From Durusdinium trenchii (Eukaryota > Sar > Dinophyceae > Suessiales > Symbiodiniaceae): 64,000 nucleotides of DNA. The stretch's first letter is position 1, and every line of letters begins with the position of its first letter. Of the stretch, positions 43,161-55,876 are shown piece after piece. The notes beneath the pieces were generated by a model. That model ran no database searches. It saw only the letters and a program-made list of their open reading frames with translations, and was not told where the DNA came from. The translations under genes and the position numbers were made by a program. The stretch spans positions 210,636 through 274,635 of the forward strand of contig CAXAMN010022729.1 of assembly GCA_963970005.1 (NCBI GenBank). Direction: 5' to 3'.

Positions 43161-45380
43161 TCCGGTAGGACTCGTGCTCCGCTACCACGAAAAACGTGGG
43201 TAGCAGACCTTACGGTACACTGCATGCCGACGGGCTCACGAAGCTCGATTTGAAGTTGCAGCAGGCACTTGCTGCATAGTGCATGGTTCCGTGGCGCCAG
43301 CTTCCAAAGGATGTGAAACTTCCAGCCCTTCGGGTCTTGACAGTTTTGTGCGTTTCCTTGCGTCGAACGCCACTTGGTCCGAACCTTCGCACTTCCCCTG
43401 AGTTGGCCACCTGAGCCTACTTTTTTGCCCTTCGCGTGAACATGTGCGGCCGCTATTTCGCTTTTTCGTTTTTGCTAGGGCTTTGAAATCTGTGGGACTG
43501 TCCACTTTGTGTCTTTTTTGATCTGCTTGGTGTTTGTGTGGTCCCCCATAGCTCATCATGTATTTCAACAAAAATAATGTTATTTACCCACAAGGTGCGT
43601 GACACAAAGTCGAACATTTGATGGGTGTTGGGTAAGCTGAGGGATAGCCCTTTGATTTTTGGTGTTCCCTTTCGTCACGCTTTGTCTTAGGCATTCCTTT
43701 GTCCCATTAGTGTTCAGGAGGGCGGGGTCCGTGAAATGACCCCTGGTAACCATCAGCGTTGGACGATCATGATAGCAGGCGTGTCGCCCCCTGCCATGGG
43801 AACTCGAGCAAGGACGCAACGAGGAGCCCAGCGATTTTGCCGGCGCCACGGCTACACGCAAGCCCCACGCGCAAGCAGTGGGCTGCGAATATCCACGGAA
43901 ACGGTTCGGAGGCCGGGTCGCTGCCGCCTCCTAGGCCTGGTCCTCGAGGGTAAAGGCCCAGGCGCCTCCTAAATATGATTAAATATGGGTGGATACTGGA
44001 TATAGGATGATATAGATCTTGGAGGGGTGGCAGGAAGCAGGAGGCCCTCCTAGATATGGGTCCTGCAGGGGGCAGGAAGTATGGGAGGGGAGGCAAGAAG
44101 TAGGAGGCCTAACCGCCTCCTCGACCCTCTGCGATAGTTAATTGAGGGGTGAGCGACCTCTCCACCACCGCTTGATTGTTTCTCAAATAGACATGATACA
44201 CCAGGAAAATGCATGTGTTCTTAATTGTCAGGAAAAACAATTAATTGAGAAACATTAACTCATGGGTCAACCCCCCTCCAAATACAGTAAATCTTTAGTG
44301 GAGAGGTCATCCTTTAATGCCGCATAACCAGGCAACGATGGACCAACGCAGCCCGACGCATATAGGGTATATGGTGCGCTGTCACTCGCCCCGCCTCCGA
44401 TCCAAAACATGAGCGCTGCACATTTCAGCGAGCTGCCGGATGCAAGAACCCTGCGCAAATTTGGAGCATAGTTGGGGCCCGGGGCGTTCAATGCCTTCGT
44501 TCTACGTCGTAAAGAGGTGAATCAGATAGCTGTTGCAGGCTGTTGCCAATAAGTTCGTACTTGTTGCGCTGACATGCTTGGGCATGCTTGGGGCTTACAG
44601 CAAGCTGGCACAGCAAGCTGGTAAGCTTTGCTTGATAGAGCACCCGGCAATGCCACATGAAAAACGTTACTCTACACCATCCATTTGGTGAACTCCACTC
44701 AGGCGCATGTGATGTCCTAAGACCTTCGAGACCTTCACTTTCCGATGACCAGATTCGGATCGGCTGAGCGCTTCATTCATCTCGCACGCCCTCTTGCTTG
44801 GGCAGCATTGCTTCTGACCAGCCAGAAAGAAAAAGACCTGCTTCCGGAGGCGTTTGCGGGTGCTTGCATGAAATCTAGCGTTGCTGGGCCGTGGTGTTGG
44901 GTGAGAACAATGGCTGAGCCATGCTGAGCCCACTTCCAACGCGTGAGATGACGAGATTGTAGTCCACTCCCTACGCAAAAAGAAGCGTCATGCGAACCGA
45001 GCACAAAGAATGTCACCGAGCACAACCCGGTCAAGCGCGGTCCAGTCTCGCTTCTTTGGCAATCTGTCGTGAGCTTGAGCATGCAGATCCACCGGCCAAA
45101 TGAGCATCACTTCGACAAGGCGGGTCGCAGGCTGGCGATATAATCCGCAATCACGCGTCGACAGGGAAAAGGTCGAGGGCACAATCGCACAAAGGCTACA
45201 GCGCTGTCGCTAAAAACTCTTCGATTGCCGGCGACGGCTTAAAGGCAGCATCTTGATGACATAAAAGCTACGCTTAAGCTAAGGCCAACCTCAACCCAAG
45301 CTCCCACACACTGAGCGATTCCACGCACGGCTGTTGGCGCGGGGTGGATCAAAGGGATTGTTGCCGCCATCTGGCGATTG
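43161..45380. other. No recognised gene
   Basis: Contains a frame at 43571-43236 (minus) that is basic and may extend the gag-like remnant. Positions 43970-44110 repeat GGAGGC/GGCAGGAAGTA words around CTCCTAGATATGGGT. The remainder has scattered short frames with no motif. Confidence 0.5.
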
Positions 45381-45384
45381 GATC

Positions 45385-45500
45385 CTAGCGTCCTTGTTCC
45401 TAGTAGTAAGGCCAGGAGCCCCTAGTAGCGTCCTTGCTCCTAGTGGCGATGCCAGGAGCTACTAGTAGCATCTAGTAGCGTCCTTGTTCCTAGTACCTTT
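45385..45500. repeat. CTAGTAGCGTCCTTGCTC-type dispersed repeat
   Basis: Five or so copies of GTCCTTG(C/T)TCCTAGTAG(C/T) with GCCAGGAGC spacers, the same family as 9330, 10040 and 53035. Confidence 0.8.
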
Positions 45501-46800
45501 TGATACCACTTCTAACGTTTTTGGGAAATGGTGCAATCCTCAGTCTGCCTGGTTCATGTGCGAATAGCACATAGTTGAGGGGAACGGCCTGTTGCGACCA
45601 GTCCGCACAGTCGATGATTGGACGGCCTTTCTCTTGGAAAGGCAAGTGTAGGATGTTCATGAATCTTGCCTATCTTGCTATCTATCTGATCGTTTGAAAC
45701 GCAAAGCCATGTTTATAGATAGATGAGATATATAGTATTTTTCTCTCAGAGGCCCTTGCGCTTTCTTAACAGGGGGCGTGTGGGGTGGCCAAACCATGAA
45801 CTGTAAAGGCAAAGAAAGACAAAGGCGAGTTGCCTGAGACCAACAAGTTCGCAGCAGAACTACATGCCAAGTTCAGGCAACTCGGATTCAATTGAGAGCT
45901 TTTGGAGGCTTGGTGATTCCGATGTTTAGCCTTGGATGTCGGGTCACTTCCTCTGTCCTGCGTTCTTCCTCTTGGACTGCTGCGTGACTTACCTTCACTG
46001 TATTTTGCTGTGATCCTTGGCTCTTCCCATCTGCTGCTGTATTTGCTGGCCTGACTTAACTAACGAGTATAGTATCTTGCTTCTTTATGCTTCTTTCAAC
46101 CTCAACGGTGCATGGCAGCAAAATGGCAAACCAACAACTCCAAACTCCTTTTTCCTGGGCATCGAGGACATCCACTTTGCACATCTAGGAGCTCCTCTGT
46201 AGACCGAGCAATCCGAAGTGAGCATCGAAAATCGGTCACTGAGCATCGGAGCAACAAGCGCTCTCCGTAACGGAGAGTGACTAGCGGCACGGGAATTTAT
46301 GTACTTGCGGCCGTTGGTCGCTGTGCTCCCAAAAGCCTTTCCTGAACCAATTGGCAAATTCAGTTTTGGGATGCGGAACATGATATCTAGAAGCCAACTG
46401 GCAAAGCAATCCCAACACACGGAACGCCTGGCATCGCTAATTACTAGGAGCAAGGATGGAGGCCATTGTTACTAGGAGATCTTCTCAACGGAAAGGCTCA
46501 TGGACGAGCGGAGGCCCGGGCACCCGGCCGGCTTCGCCGGGCGAGCGGGCCGCCAGGCCCGAGAAGCATCGCGTGCCGTCAACCATTGGTATGTCAACTT
46601 CAAGGTGCTGAGGTGTGCTCAGGTGAGCCAAATGACATGTCTACAGTATAACAATATATATATATATATATTGTGTTTATTTATACCAGAATGAGGATGT
46701 TCACATTTTGTTTGAGCAAACTCTCACTAAAACCAAGAGTCTGGGCACGAGGAAACCTGTTTCGGGCCAAAGGCAGAAGCCAAAGAGGCTGGACAGCTGC
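45500..46800. other. No recognised gene
   Basis: A minus-strand frame at 46453-46085 has no recognised motif. A GC-rich inverted-repeat block lies at about 46510-46565 and a (TA)n run at 46653-46670. Confidence 0.5.
46510..46565. repeat. GC-rich foldback block
   Basis: GGCCCGGGCACCCGG, then CCGGCTTCGCCGGGC (a tight hairpin with a TTCG loop), then CGGGCCGCCAGGCCCG. It stands out against AT-moderate flanks. Confidence 0.6.
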
Positions 46801-48600
46801 TAGGCCGTCACAGCCTTGAGGACAGCCCTGGCCTTCCTACATGAACCGCGTGCAAAACAGCGTTTGTCAGAAGAGTATTGATGAATATTGATTTCCATGA
46901 GACAGTGACCAGGGCGCGTGGTGAATCTGCAAGACACTGCACACGCACAAATGCACGTGCCCTGTGAACTTGGGATCCTGCCTGCAAAATGTGTTTCAAG
47001 TAAATCCTTTCTTTTTCAGTAGGAAGGGTAAGCAGTAGTTTAAGAGTAAAGTATCTCAGGTAGAGCTCTGGAACGCCTTCCGCCCAGGAGTGCGGGATCC
47101 AATGCTCAGGGTCTGGCACGCTCGTCCAAATCCGAGGCTTGGTAGGTGAAGCCCTGCAAGCTCAAAAGCTAGCTCAAAATGTTCAATCTGAAGCATTAAA
47201 CGTTACCAAACCCTTTCATACTCAGATTTACCCCTTGACCAAATGCAGCCTCAAAGTGGTTCACATCCCGAAGGTGCGCTCCATCCGCCACTTCAGAGTT
47301 TACGACCTGGGAAAGACATCGTAGACAGGCCTACGTTCTCATGACATAGTGCTTGCCTTAGTACAACTAAGACAAAACTTTGCCGAGTACGAAAGTTAAA
47401 TGATCAATTACAACCTCTGCTCCAAAATGAAAGTTTTACTATGGATGGGAAGGTTGACGTTACTGAAGGGTAACTGCCGCATGCCACAAGGTGCAACCAA
47501 ACACGAGTCTTCCTTCACAGCGCCACACTGGCAAGTCAACGAACTCCTTGTCGAAGTACTTCACATCACCCTCCTGCCAGGAGTGGAGGCCAGTTGAGGT
47601 ATGCTGAGGTGCATATTTCTCGAAAACAAGGAAGGGATCCACACCAAAGCGAAATCACTCAAGGAATCGCCCCCCTGCCCGTTTCCATGGGATGATACAC
47701 ATCCTTGAGCGAACATGCAATGCTATGGCACAGCGATGCAAGGAGCACCAAGAAAGCCTTCAAACTTGCTCAGCACGGCGAACATATGCCGTGTATCCTA
47801 TATACTTTGGAAGGGAAGCCACCTTGAAGTAGGAAACCCTCCTTCTGCTAAGACCATCGGTTAGGTGGTGAAAGGCTGGAGTCGACAAGACCTGGCACAT
47901 GTCTTATCTCCAATTGTTGACCCTGGACACTTGCATCTTCCCTCCAACCCACAAGTCCAAGCATTCCATCTTGCCTACGAAAAGTGAACTTATGTTTTTG
48001 ATTGGCTTTCCGCGTCAGCTGATCGGGGCCTCTGAGACGTTGGGCTTGAATGGTGGAATGACCTCAATGGCGTGCTTTCCCATGGGATTCTTAAAAAGGA
48101 GATCTACATGTTTGTCTAAAAGAGCAACTGAGCATGACCGTCTGACCTTCAACTTCATGCAGTGAAGAAGTGGTACTTCACGATACAATCATAATCTGAT
48201 ATTTTACTGCAGTAGATACTGCAGCAAGGCCACACTACCTATGACCTATATATCCTCACCACCTTTGTAAGCCTTAGACAGCATTCATGTCGGCTGGCGG
48301 CTGGACAGAAGTGTTGAACAAGAAATGAGAGCCCTGCTCTGCGGTGTAGGATCGCCAACCAATCAATGCCGGTGAAGAAGGGGTGGCCTTTGACCTGGCA
48401 TGGGACTTCTCGGTCATTTCAGGCTGAGCTTGAATCTATTCTGGGGTGCATTCAGCTCATTCAGGGCAAAGGGATTGGCTCCGTGGTAGCAAACTTGCAA
48501 ATGCAACTCCGCTGGGCCCAGCCCATACTGCCTCCTCACCGTCAGAGGGTCCACCTCCAAGTCTCTTCGCAGGATCCTCAGTGATGTCCAACAGCGTGCT
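46800..48600 (-). CDS. AGC-family protein kinase, C-terminal exons
   Basis: Minus-strand exons in order: about 48590-48490 (LRRDLEVDPLTVRRQYGLGP, the RDP..RLG region), about 48395-48345 (VKGHPFFTGIDWLAILHRRA, the HPFF.GIDW hallmark), about 48130-48020 (IPPFKPNVSEAP), about 47600-47550 (GDVKYFDKEFVDLP, the NFDKEF tail), about 47310-47240 (NSEVADGAHLRDVNHFE) and about 47140-47050 (PDPEHWIPHSWAEGV). PPF.P followed by FDKEF is the AGC kinase C-terminal tail. These continue the catalytic exons at 55.2-59.1 kb; the intervening ~6.6 kb contains the RluA-type gene. Confidence 0.78.
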
Positions 48601-48849
48601 ACAACGCATAAGGCAGTGTTCACATGACAGCTTGGATCAACAATACACCAGAAAGCACCTTTTTTGGATCATGCAGCGCATCCATCAATCCACCAGCTGG
48701 CACCCAACCTTCCAGCGTGGATGAGTACAGTGACTTTGGGTGTAACATTTCAAGCCTCCAACGAATAGCTAATGTCTGTATCTGGTCTGATTTCGCAGTC
48801 TACATCTAAGTAAACGTAAAAGGCTGCTCAAAGGTTTTTGCAGTAATGG

Positions 48850-48955
48850 TGCTGGACGTCTTCTAGCAGACCTTTTGTGAGCCAATTGAGGGTAAAGGAG
48901 GAAGGTACCATTTCAACGTAGCAGACCTTTGGTGAGCCATCCCCAGGGCTAGAGT
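48850..48955. repeat. AGCAGACCTTT(T/G)GTGAGCCA repeat, inverted arm
   Basis: Two copies, inverse-complementary to the units at 49735-50065 (CACAAAAGGTCTGCTAC). Together they form a loose inverted repeat around 48.95-49.7 kb. Confidence 0.7.
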
Positions 48956-49150
48956 CTAGAGATCTCGGGACTCAGAGAGGTCTTGAGATCCATCTAGTCT
49001 TGAGATCGACAGGTCTTGAAATCTATCGAAAGCAAAAGGCCAAGATCCAAAAAGGTCCAGAAAGGTTTTGACATGCAGAGAGAGGTCCAGAGGTCTTCAG
49101 ATCCAGGGATATCAAGGGCTCTTTTCAGAGGTCTTGAGATCCACAAAAAT
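48950..49150. repeat. AGGTCTTGAGATCCA short repeats
   Basis: Six or seven imperfect copies of AGGTCTTGAGATC(C/G)A spaced irregularly. No gene. Confidence 0.7.
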
Positions 49151-49505
49151 GCCTGCCACGCAATCTGCACTTCAGGTATGCAATCTGCACTTCGAGGTAC
49201 ACAATCGCTGCGCCTGCCACGAAATCTGCACTTAGAGGTTTGCCCACCGCCGCGCCTCCCACGAAATCTGCACTTCGAGGTTCACAAAGTGCTGCCCTTG
49301 CCACGAAATTTGCACTTCAAGGTTCACAAGTCGTTGCGCCTGCCACGAAATCTGCACTTCGAGTGTCACGAAGTGCTGCGCTTGCTAGGAAATCTGCACT
49401 TCCAGTGCACAAAGTGCCACGCTCGCCACGAAATCTGCAGCTGAAGGTGCTCAAAGTGCTGCGTTTGCCACGAAATTTGCACATCAAAACTCACATCGCA
49501 GCACT
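49150..49505. repeat. 42-45 bp tandem repeat
   Basis: About eight units of CCTGCCACGAAATCTGCACT then TCGAGGTTCACAAAGTGCTG. Frames through it on the plus strand are repeat artefacts. A degraded relative lies at 400-560. Confidence 0.88.
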
Positions 49506-49719
49506 ACCACGGCGGTTCGCAGTGGCAGGTGCAGCTCTTTGTGAATGAATATAAATAGATTGTTTGATAGCCCGGCCAGATTCAGTCCCGTTTGAGAGCC
49601 GACCTGGAAGAAGAAAGCAGATAGAAAGAACGCATTGATTCATTAAAAGTCTAATATAATTGAACCACATGTTGCGTCTATGGTACCATTGAAAGTAATG
49701 CCAGACCAAAAAAAATACC

Positions 49720-50065
49720 TGGAGTGGTTCCTTCCTCTTTTAATTTTGCCCACAAAAGGTCTGCTACCTTGGCGTGGCACCTTCCTCCTCTAGATATTAT
49801 CCCCGGTGGGTCACAAAAGTTCTGCTACGGTGGAACAATAGCACCTTCCTTCTCCAAACTCTACCCTCAGGTTGCTCAAAGCAAAAGCCTGCTACGTCGG
49901 AATGGCAACTTCTCTAAATTTTACCCTGGCAAGGCTGACAAAAGGTCTGCTACGTTGGAATGGTTCTAAATCTTACCCTCGGCATGGCTCACTTGCTACC
50001 TTGGAATGGCACCTCCTTTGTCTAAATTTTACCGTCGGGTGGCTCACAAAAGGTCTGCTACAAAC
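49720..50065. repeat. ~62-65 bp repeat with GGTCTGCTAC
   Basis: About five units, each with CACAAAAGGTCTGCTAC, TTGGAATGGCACCTTCCT and TAAATTTTACCCTCGG. A lone core recurs at 50356. Confidence 0.82.
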
Positions 50066-50439
50066 ACTTGTGTTAAGTCGTCTGGTCTTGTAGAAAGTCG
50101 TCTTGATTGGGGTTCGGTCACCAAAATGCTGCAAACTTCGACATAAAACTAGTTCTTTCCTGCACAGGGGCAGTGAATTCTTGATGTATAGCAGCTTTGA
50201 CAAACATACTTCCGTAGAGCGTTTACATTGTGTTTTAACATAGAGCGGGTGCTTTTCGCCAGCCGGGTGACTTTTGACTAATGTTGCGTTTCCATGCGGC
50301 CGGGTGACTTTCTGCAAACCCGGGTGACTAAACCCCAGCGCTAGTATGTCTGGTGATAAAAGGTCTGCTACGGTGCTTCACAGGATGTATGACCAGGAAA
50401 TTTCCAAATCACCCTTCACGCGTCTTGCCTCGAAAGTAC

Positions 50440-50560
50440 AGACCCAAGGACACGAAGACCAGGACCAAAGGACCAAGGACCGACCAACGGACCAGAGAAC
50501 AAAAGACCAGACGACCAAGGGACCAAGCGACCAGGGAACCACCATTCCAGGACCAAAGGA
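50440..50560. repeat. GACCAA-type degenerate microsatellite
   Basis: Irregular runs of ACCAAGGACC/GACCAGAG words. The block lies just downstream of the RluA-type gene and encodes nothing recognisable. Confidence 0.7.
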
Positions 50561-50608
50561 GTTGGGGGGAGTACGTATTCTTTTTGATACAAATTATATA
50601 TATAATGT

Positions 50609-53600
50609 CTATTTGATCCCACTGATTCTCACCCAGCGGCTTCGCCGAAGATCTGACCAGCTCTGAAGGTAGCCTTCTAGCCATGGCTGCAAGTTCTCCG
50701 AGCCCTGATGTGGGCTGCACTTCCCCAAATACTCTGTGAGATGCTGTGGTAAAGGGCAAAAGGCTTCATGCCTTTTGTCATACAGGTCATAGAAGGACAA
50801 CCGGTAGCGATGCAAAAAATGAGGTGCCTCGGCAGCCAGGGGAGGTTCTGATTCAATCGTCTGAGTTACGGTCTTTTGACGAACCGCCAAAGGTGTTTGC
50901 CTCGAGTGCCGAGCAGCAAAGCCCTTTTCGAAGTGCACTGCCTCCGAGTAGCGCTGGTCCCCCACGACAGGATGCCCCATGTGAGCCAAATGTGAGCGGA
51001 TCTGATGCATGCGCCCTGATTCGATCCTCAAGCAAAGCAAAGAAACCTCGGTTCGCGGTGAGATTCGAGGACATTGCCGGCCCGCAAATTAGCTGGGATA
51101 GCATGAAATAATACCTGAGTGTCTCCATACCAATATACACACATATATATATATATAATATATGGTATGGCATATGTGACATGTGTGCAAGTCTGCAACA
51201 TATATTGGGCTGGCCCACCTTGTTCTGCGATGTCTGACCATCAGCCGAGAGCTGGGCCAAAAGCTTCACCTTGGTGCATGCTGGTCGGCCATACACAGAG
51301 ACCTCTGTTTTACGCCCAATGCGCCGTAGCTTCCAGGTGATCTCTCCATCACCATGGACCCACCCTCGGCAGAGCACCAAATAGTCTCGTTCCAAGCGGC
51401 CAAGTTCACGCTGCGCTTGTAGTAGAAGGAGCCCCTCATAACAGGTGGCAGACAGCAACAGGCCACTTGAAGGCGTATCCAGGCGGCTGACGAAGCCTTC
51501 AAGATCAAAGCGTGAACGAATGAATGTCGAGAGCTTCCGTCCTGACTGTTCTGTGCTGACAGTGTCTACCTCCCAGCCGTGAGGTTTGTATATCACTACA
51601 ACGCCTGGTACCTCCAATTGCAATCGAGGTTGATCAGTGTCTGCATGCTCATCGCAAGCTTGTGTTAGAATCCCAGATTGTGGGTTTGACTGACGGGCAA
51701 GATCCATTTTCCGGCCAAGACGTTGCAAAGAGCTTGTGATAGCACCTGTCAACACATCATTCTCCCGATTGGCCCAAAGGATCCCAAGCAAAGAGTCCAC
51801 ATCTTCATTCGCCGGCAGGCCATGAGACAAAATGAGTCTCCGAGCCACTAGACCCTGCAGGTGCGCATGGAGGGCCGCAGCGTGGGGAGCAAACTGAGCA
51901 AACTCCAGATTCTTCAAAGCCCATGTGATGTTTGCAATGGCCTGCAAGCTAAAGCCATTGCGGCAGAGCATCTCAGAAGCCAGCAACTCCAAGACTTCCA
52001 AACGCCTTACTCCAGCAGAGGAAAAGGCCCAGGCCACCTGAGATAAATGATGATCCTCAAATGGGCGCAGGTCGGGTAGCTGCAGTGATTCAAAAAACTC
52101 AACAGCAGGCTTCTCCATCGAGCCAATCGCCCACACACAGCTTGCAAACTCTTGGGGCTTGAATCTTGCAAGGTCTTTTTGCAGGATCTTCCGACATTCG
52201 TCGATGGCGTTTGCGGGGATATCGACTTGGAGCTTGGCCAGCGACCAAAGGGAATTGGCCAACGACTGCGGAGACATCACTGAAATCCTCAACTCCTTCA
52301 AGAGATTGGGGGATGGGTCAACCTGCGCTGTGGCATGAGCCCAAAGCAAGGTGCCTAGGGCACGCGCACTTGGAGAATGACCACACCAAGTGCCTGCCTT
52401 TGGATCCGCTTTTTGCCACAGGCTGCTGGACACGTTTCGAGCTTCCGCCAAGGCAGATAAACATGCAACCAGTTCAATGGTCGGTAAATGGCGCGACTCA
52501 AGTTCCTTAATGAGATCCTCTGGCATCGACCAACCCACACGTGTCAAGGCCCACAGGGTATTTGCCAGATCCTGCGTCTTGGCATCTCGCCACATGATCT
52601 CCTTGCTCCGGTGAAAGACAGTGTCTGCAACGCGCATTGAACCTGCCAGGTAAAAAATAGTAAAGAGAAATAAAAGACTTCTGCAAGTGTCCTCCACGAT
52701 GGTGAAACTATCCTACCTCCCACATGTTCATTTATATAATTCATCTTTATTCTTAGTGGTAATTCACTGAGGGGCCCAACACGCCGAACCTTCTGTCAAA
52801 CCCTGGATTAGAGCATGTCATTCTTGGCAAACATCCTCACCCTTTTAGCATGTCTGCCAAAAGTAAGAGCGCCTAAAGCCCACAGCAGTCGTGCAAGCTC
52901 CGCGCTCTTCGCCTCAGCCAGGACCTCCCGGTGAGCAGCTAACAGTTGCTCCACCGGCGAAAGCGAAACGGAGGCGAGGGCACTGGCCCATAGAAGATTG
53001 GCCAGGGAAACCTCAGCAAACTTCACAAGCAAGGACGCTTTACTAGGGGCTCCTGCCCTTACTAAAAAGGAGCAAGGACGCTACTAGTAACACAGGGAAC
53101 CTCAGCAAACTTCACAAGTCAGGTTCCTTCATTCATGTTCCTTCGGCATGAGTTTCTGAAATTCTGTAGAACTGTAGGACTGAGTCCGACCGAGTTGTTT
53201 GGAATGCTAAACCAAAGAGAGTTGACACTCACCTAGTCTGTCAGCAACTTCAAGAGGGTAACGGTTACAGCATGTGCCCATGTATCCAAGTTGCTGGGTC
53301 TCCAGGCTTGAGTGTTCCATACACTGAGATCAAGTGGAGCCTGGGCAAAACAAATTTCTGGCCCTAGGTCCCATAGACTCAAGATGCGTTTTTTGTGAAG
53401 ACAAATTTGAGACTGATCTTTCTCAGGACTTTTTGCGCTTTGCCCACGTCAGACAATTCAAAACAAGCGAGTCACAGAACATTTCAGCATGCTTTCAGTT
53501 TCAACATATGCAGTTCTTCTGTTGAGACTTGCTATTCTGCTAGGCTATGGGCAGAAACTGCTTCTCCAAGAGCCTCTGCCGCGCAAAAGCCCAAGACACA

Positions 53601-54800
53601 ATGCCCACATCCCGGCAGCTTTCGAAGCGAAGCAAGGGCTGCAAGCGCAGCAATAGTCCTTTGAGAGATCATTTTTGTTTACCAAGTCTTTTTAAGCCCA
53701 GTCAATCAAAGCGCCAGTTTTTCAGGGAAGCTTCTCCCATGTCACTCAGGGATGGTCAAAAAAGCTTGCCACAAGAAACAGTTCCAAGGTCTTGTGGAAC
53801 ATGTAGATCAAGTGACTCGGCCTGGTTGTGCCTGTAAAGCAAACAACTGTACCAATGGAAAGAGAATTGTGTTCTCTTCAGGTAAGCAACTCATGCAACT
53901 CCCATTCGGCCCGGAAGTCCTGCTTCATGTGTCCGTGAAGTTGCCCGAGTCGCACCTGCGTCCTGGGGGCTGGCAGAAAGGACTCAGTAAAATTGCTTCC
54001 AAAATCTGAATCGATTGACTTGCAAGCCTGACCTTTTGAGAAATGTCGCCTGATGTCTTGAAAACTTACGTCTTCAATCCACTGACCAGCTGAGAATCAG
54101 CCACACGTTGTACCCATTTGCAACTTGTTTGTACTGTGAATGAATCTTTTGCTTGGGTGATCTGTCTTGATCATATAAGCATCTAGATACAGTACATGTC
54201 TTACCGAGTCTTACCAGGTGGAAGCCCCTCCTGCCGCTTGCCGAGGACCCAGGCAAGACGGCAAAGCTTGGAAGCATCCAGATCCAGCAATTGTGACCTA
54301 CCATTCGGCAAATGGGCAACCAACACCAGTAGCTCCAGTGCAGATGTTTGGGCATTGGTGATGTCTTGCAGATGCACTCTAGGACCACGCATAAGGCATC
54401 ACAGGTACTAAGGTCGTACTCCCTTGAAGAATGGGTACACTCGGGGTACACTTTTGGTACCATGGCCTCGGTGCAGTCACAAGCCGTTGAAGAGAAGCGG
54501 GATGATCTCTGACAAGGAGTTGCCGCAAAGCATTCTCCAATGCCATGCCTCCGCGAAGTGAAGGAACTTTTGGCTCTAGCAACAAACACTTCATACTATA
54601 GTATCATCCTCAATGAATCTACAGAATATACAGACAGACTCGAAATGCAGCCCCCAATTCAACTCAAACCTGCAATGACTCCTGAGTCTGCAAGCCCGGC
54701 CTCCATTGCCAACATCTTGAAGATGGGATCATCATGGCCAAGAGTGGTTGTGGCTGGGAGATTTTCTGAGTCTTGACTGATTTGCTCTCAAGTTGTCCCA
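50609..54800 (-). CDS. Helical-repeat (OPR/FASTK-like) and RluA pseudouridine synthase fusion
   Basis: Exons as read: about 54780-54690 (GHDDPIFKMLAMEAGLADSG), about 54590-54420 (ALENALRQLLVRDHP), about 54390-54210 (LDASKLCRLAWVLGKRQ), about 53670-53540 (DVGIVSWAFARQRLLEKQF), about 53030-52845 (LANLLWASALASVSLSP, LARLLWALGALTFG), 52642-51246 and 51046-50609. The repeats (LANTLWALT, LANSLWSLAKL, ASCVWAIGSM) are the Trp-rich helical repeats of organelle RNA-binding proteins. The RluA part has VVVIYKPHGWEVD, GFVSRLDTPSSGLLL (catalytic Asp; the usual HRLD is SRLD), RDYLVLCRGWV and, in the last exon, RIESGRMHQIRSHLAHMGHP. The probable role is organelle rRNA/mRNA pseudouridylation guided by the repeats (inference). 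The gene lies between the two halves of the kinase. Confidence 0.85.
53035..53095. repeat. CTAGTAGCGTCCTTGCTC-type dispersed repeat
   Basis: Two to three copies in reverse orientation (GGAGCAAGGACGCTACTAG), in an intron of the RluA-type gene; also AACCTCAGCAAACTTCACAAG occurs twice here in near-identical form. Confidence 0.75.
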
Positions 54801-55199
54801 AAACATGTTCAAGAAACTTGCGAATTGCTCGCAGGCAGAAGCTTGAGCCAACCCGCTGGCTACAACCAAGTCCTTCCCTGCTTCAGCTTGCTTCGGTGGA
54901 AACCAAATGTCTGCGTCATCTGCGTGTGTCCAAAATCCAAGGCTGCAGCTCCTGTGAGAAGCTGCTGTAGTAGATTCTTTGCCTAATGCATCGCTCAAAT
55001 TCTACTCAAAATGTATGCTGAATCACATCAATCATGTTGCTTTGATTCTACTTCACTAAACGGAGTACCTTGTTACACTGTTGAGCCTGTATTCTCACAA
55101 TCAGCCCCATTGTTTGGAATGCTTGCACTACAAAGCTCGCACGAATTTGTTCGGCATTGTTCAAAAGTTTAACAAAGTGAGAGTAACATACTATGCTCC

Positions 55200-55843
55200 C
55201 AGCAATGGCGGTGATGTAAGAGGGGTAGGTCAGCTCTCCCCGGCGAATACGTTCAAAGAGCTTTTCCCTATCTCTGGTGTAGAAAGGCGGAAGCCTCAGG
55301 ATGGAGACCGGCGCTCTCTGCATCACAGGCAGCCGTCGCTGAATTTCTGAATCGAAAACAGCTCAGAAGACCACCCGGTGAGCATCTCATACATCAATGC
55401 ACCCAAAGAGTACCTATGGAATATGGAAACAAGATTTTAGACTTGGTGTTTATCACACGAATCGCAAGACAAAATGCAAGTGCAATGCATTTTCCATGGT
55501 GTTTCAAACAAAGCCAGCCGACCAGTCAACTGCTTTGCCATGCCCTCTTTTGTCCAAGATCTCAGGTGCAAGGTACTCAGGAGTACCTCAGAGGCCCCAA
55601 GTTTCCCTGTACCGCGGTTCCACGCAGGTTTGCAGCTGTCTCCCACATACCATTGTCAAGGTTTGCTGCTCTTGAACATGTGAGTTGTTGAACTGACACA
55701 AAAGGAATTACTGTGTCTCATAACATATCCGGCCAACGGTTTTGATTGTGTGCAGGTTCTGGACTCAACCTCGCTGCACGGTGTTAATGGAGAAAGTAGA
55801 TGTGGTACTGGAGGTGAATCAGCTGATACGTTTGTGGGTGTGT

Positions 55844-55876
<33 letters not shown>

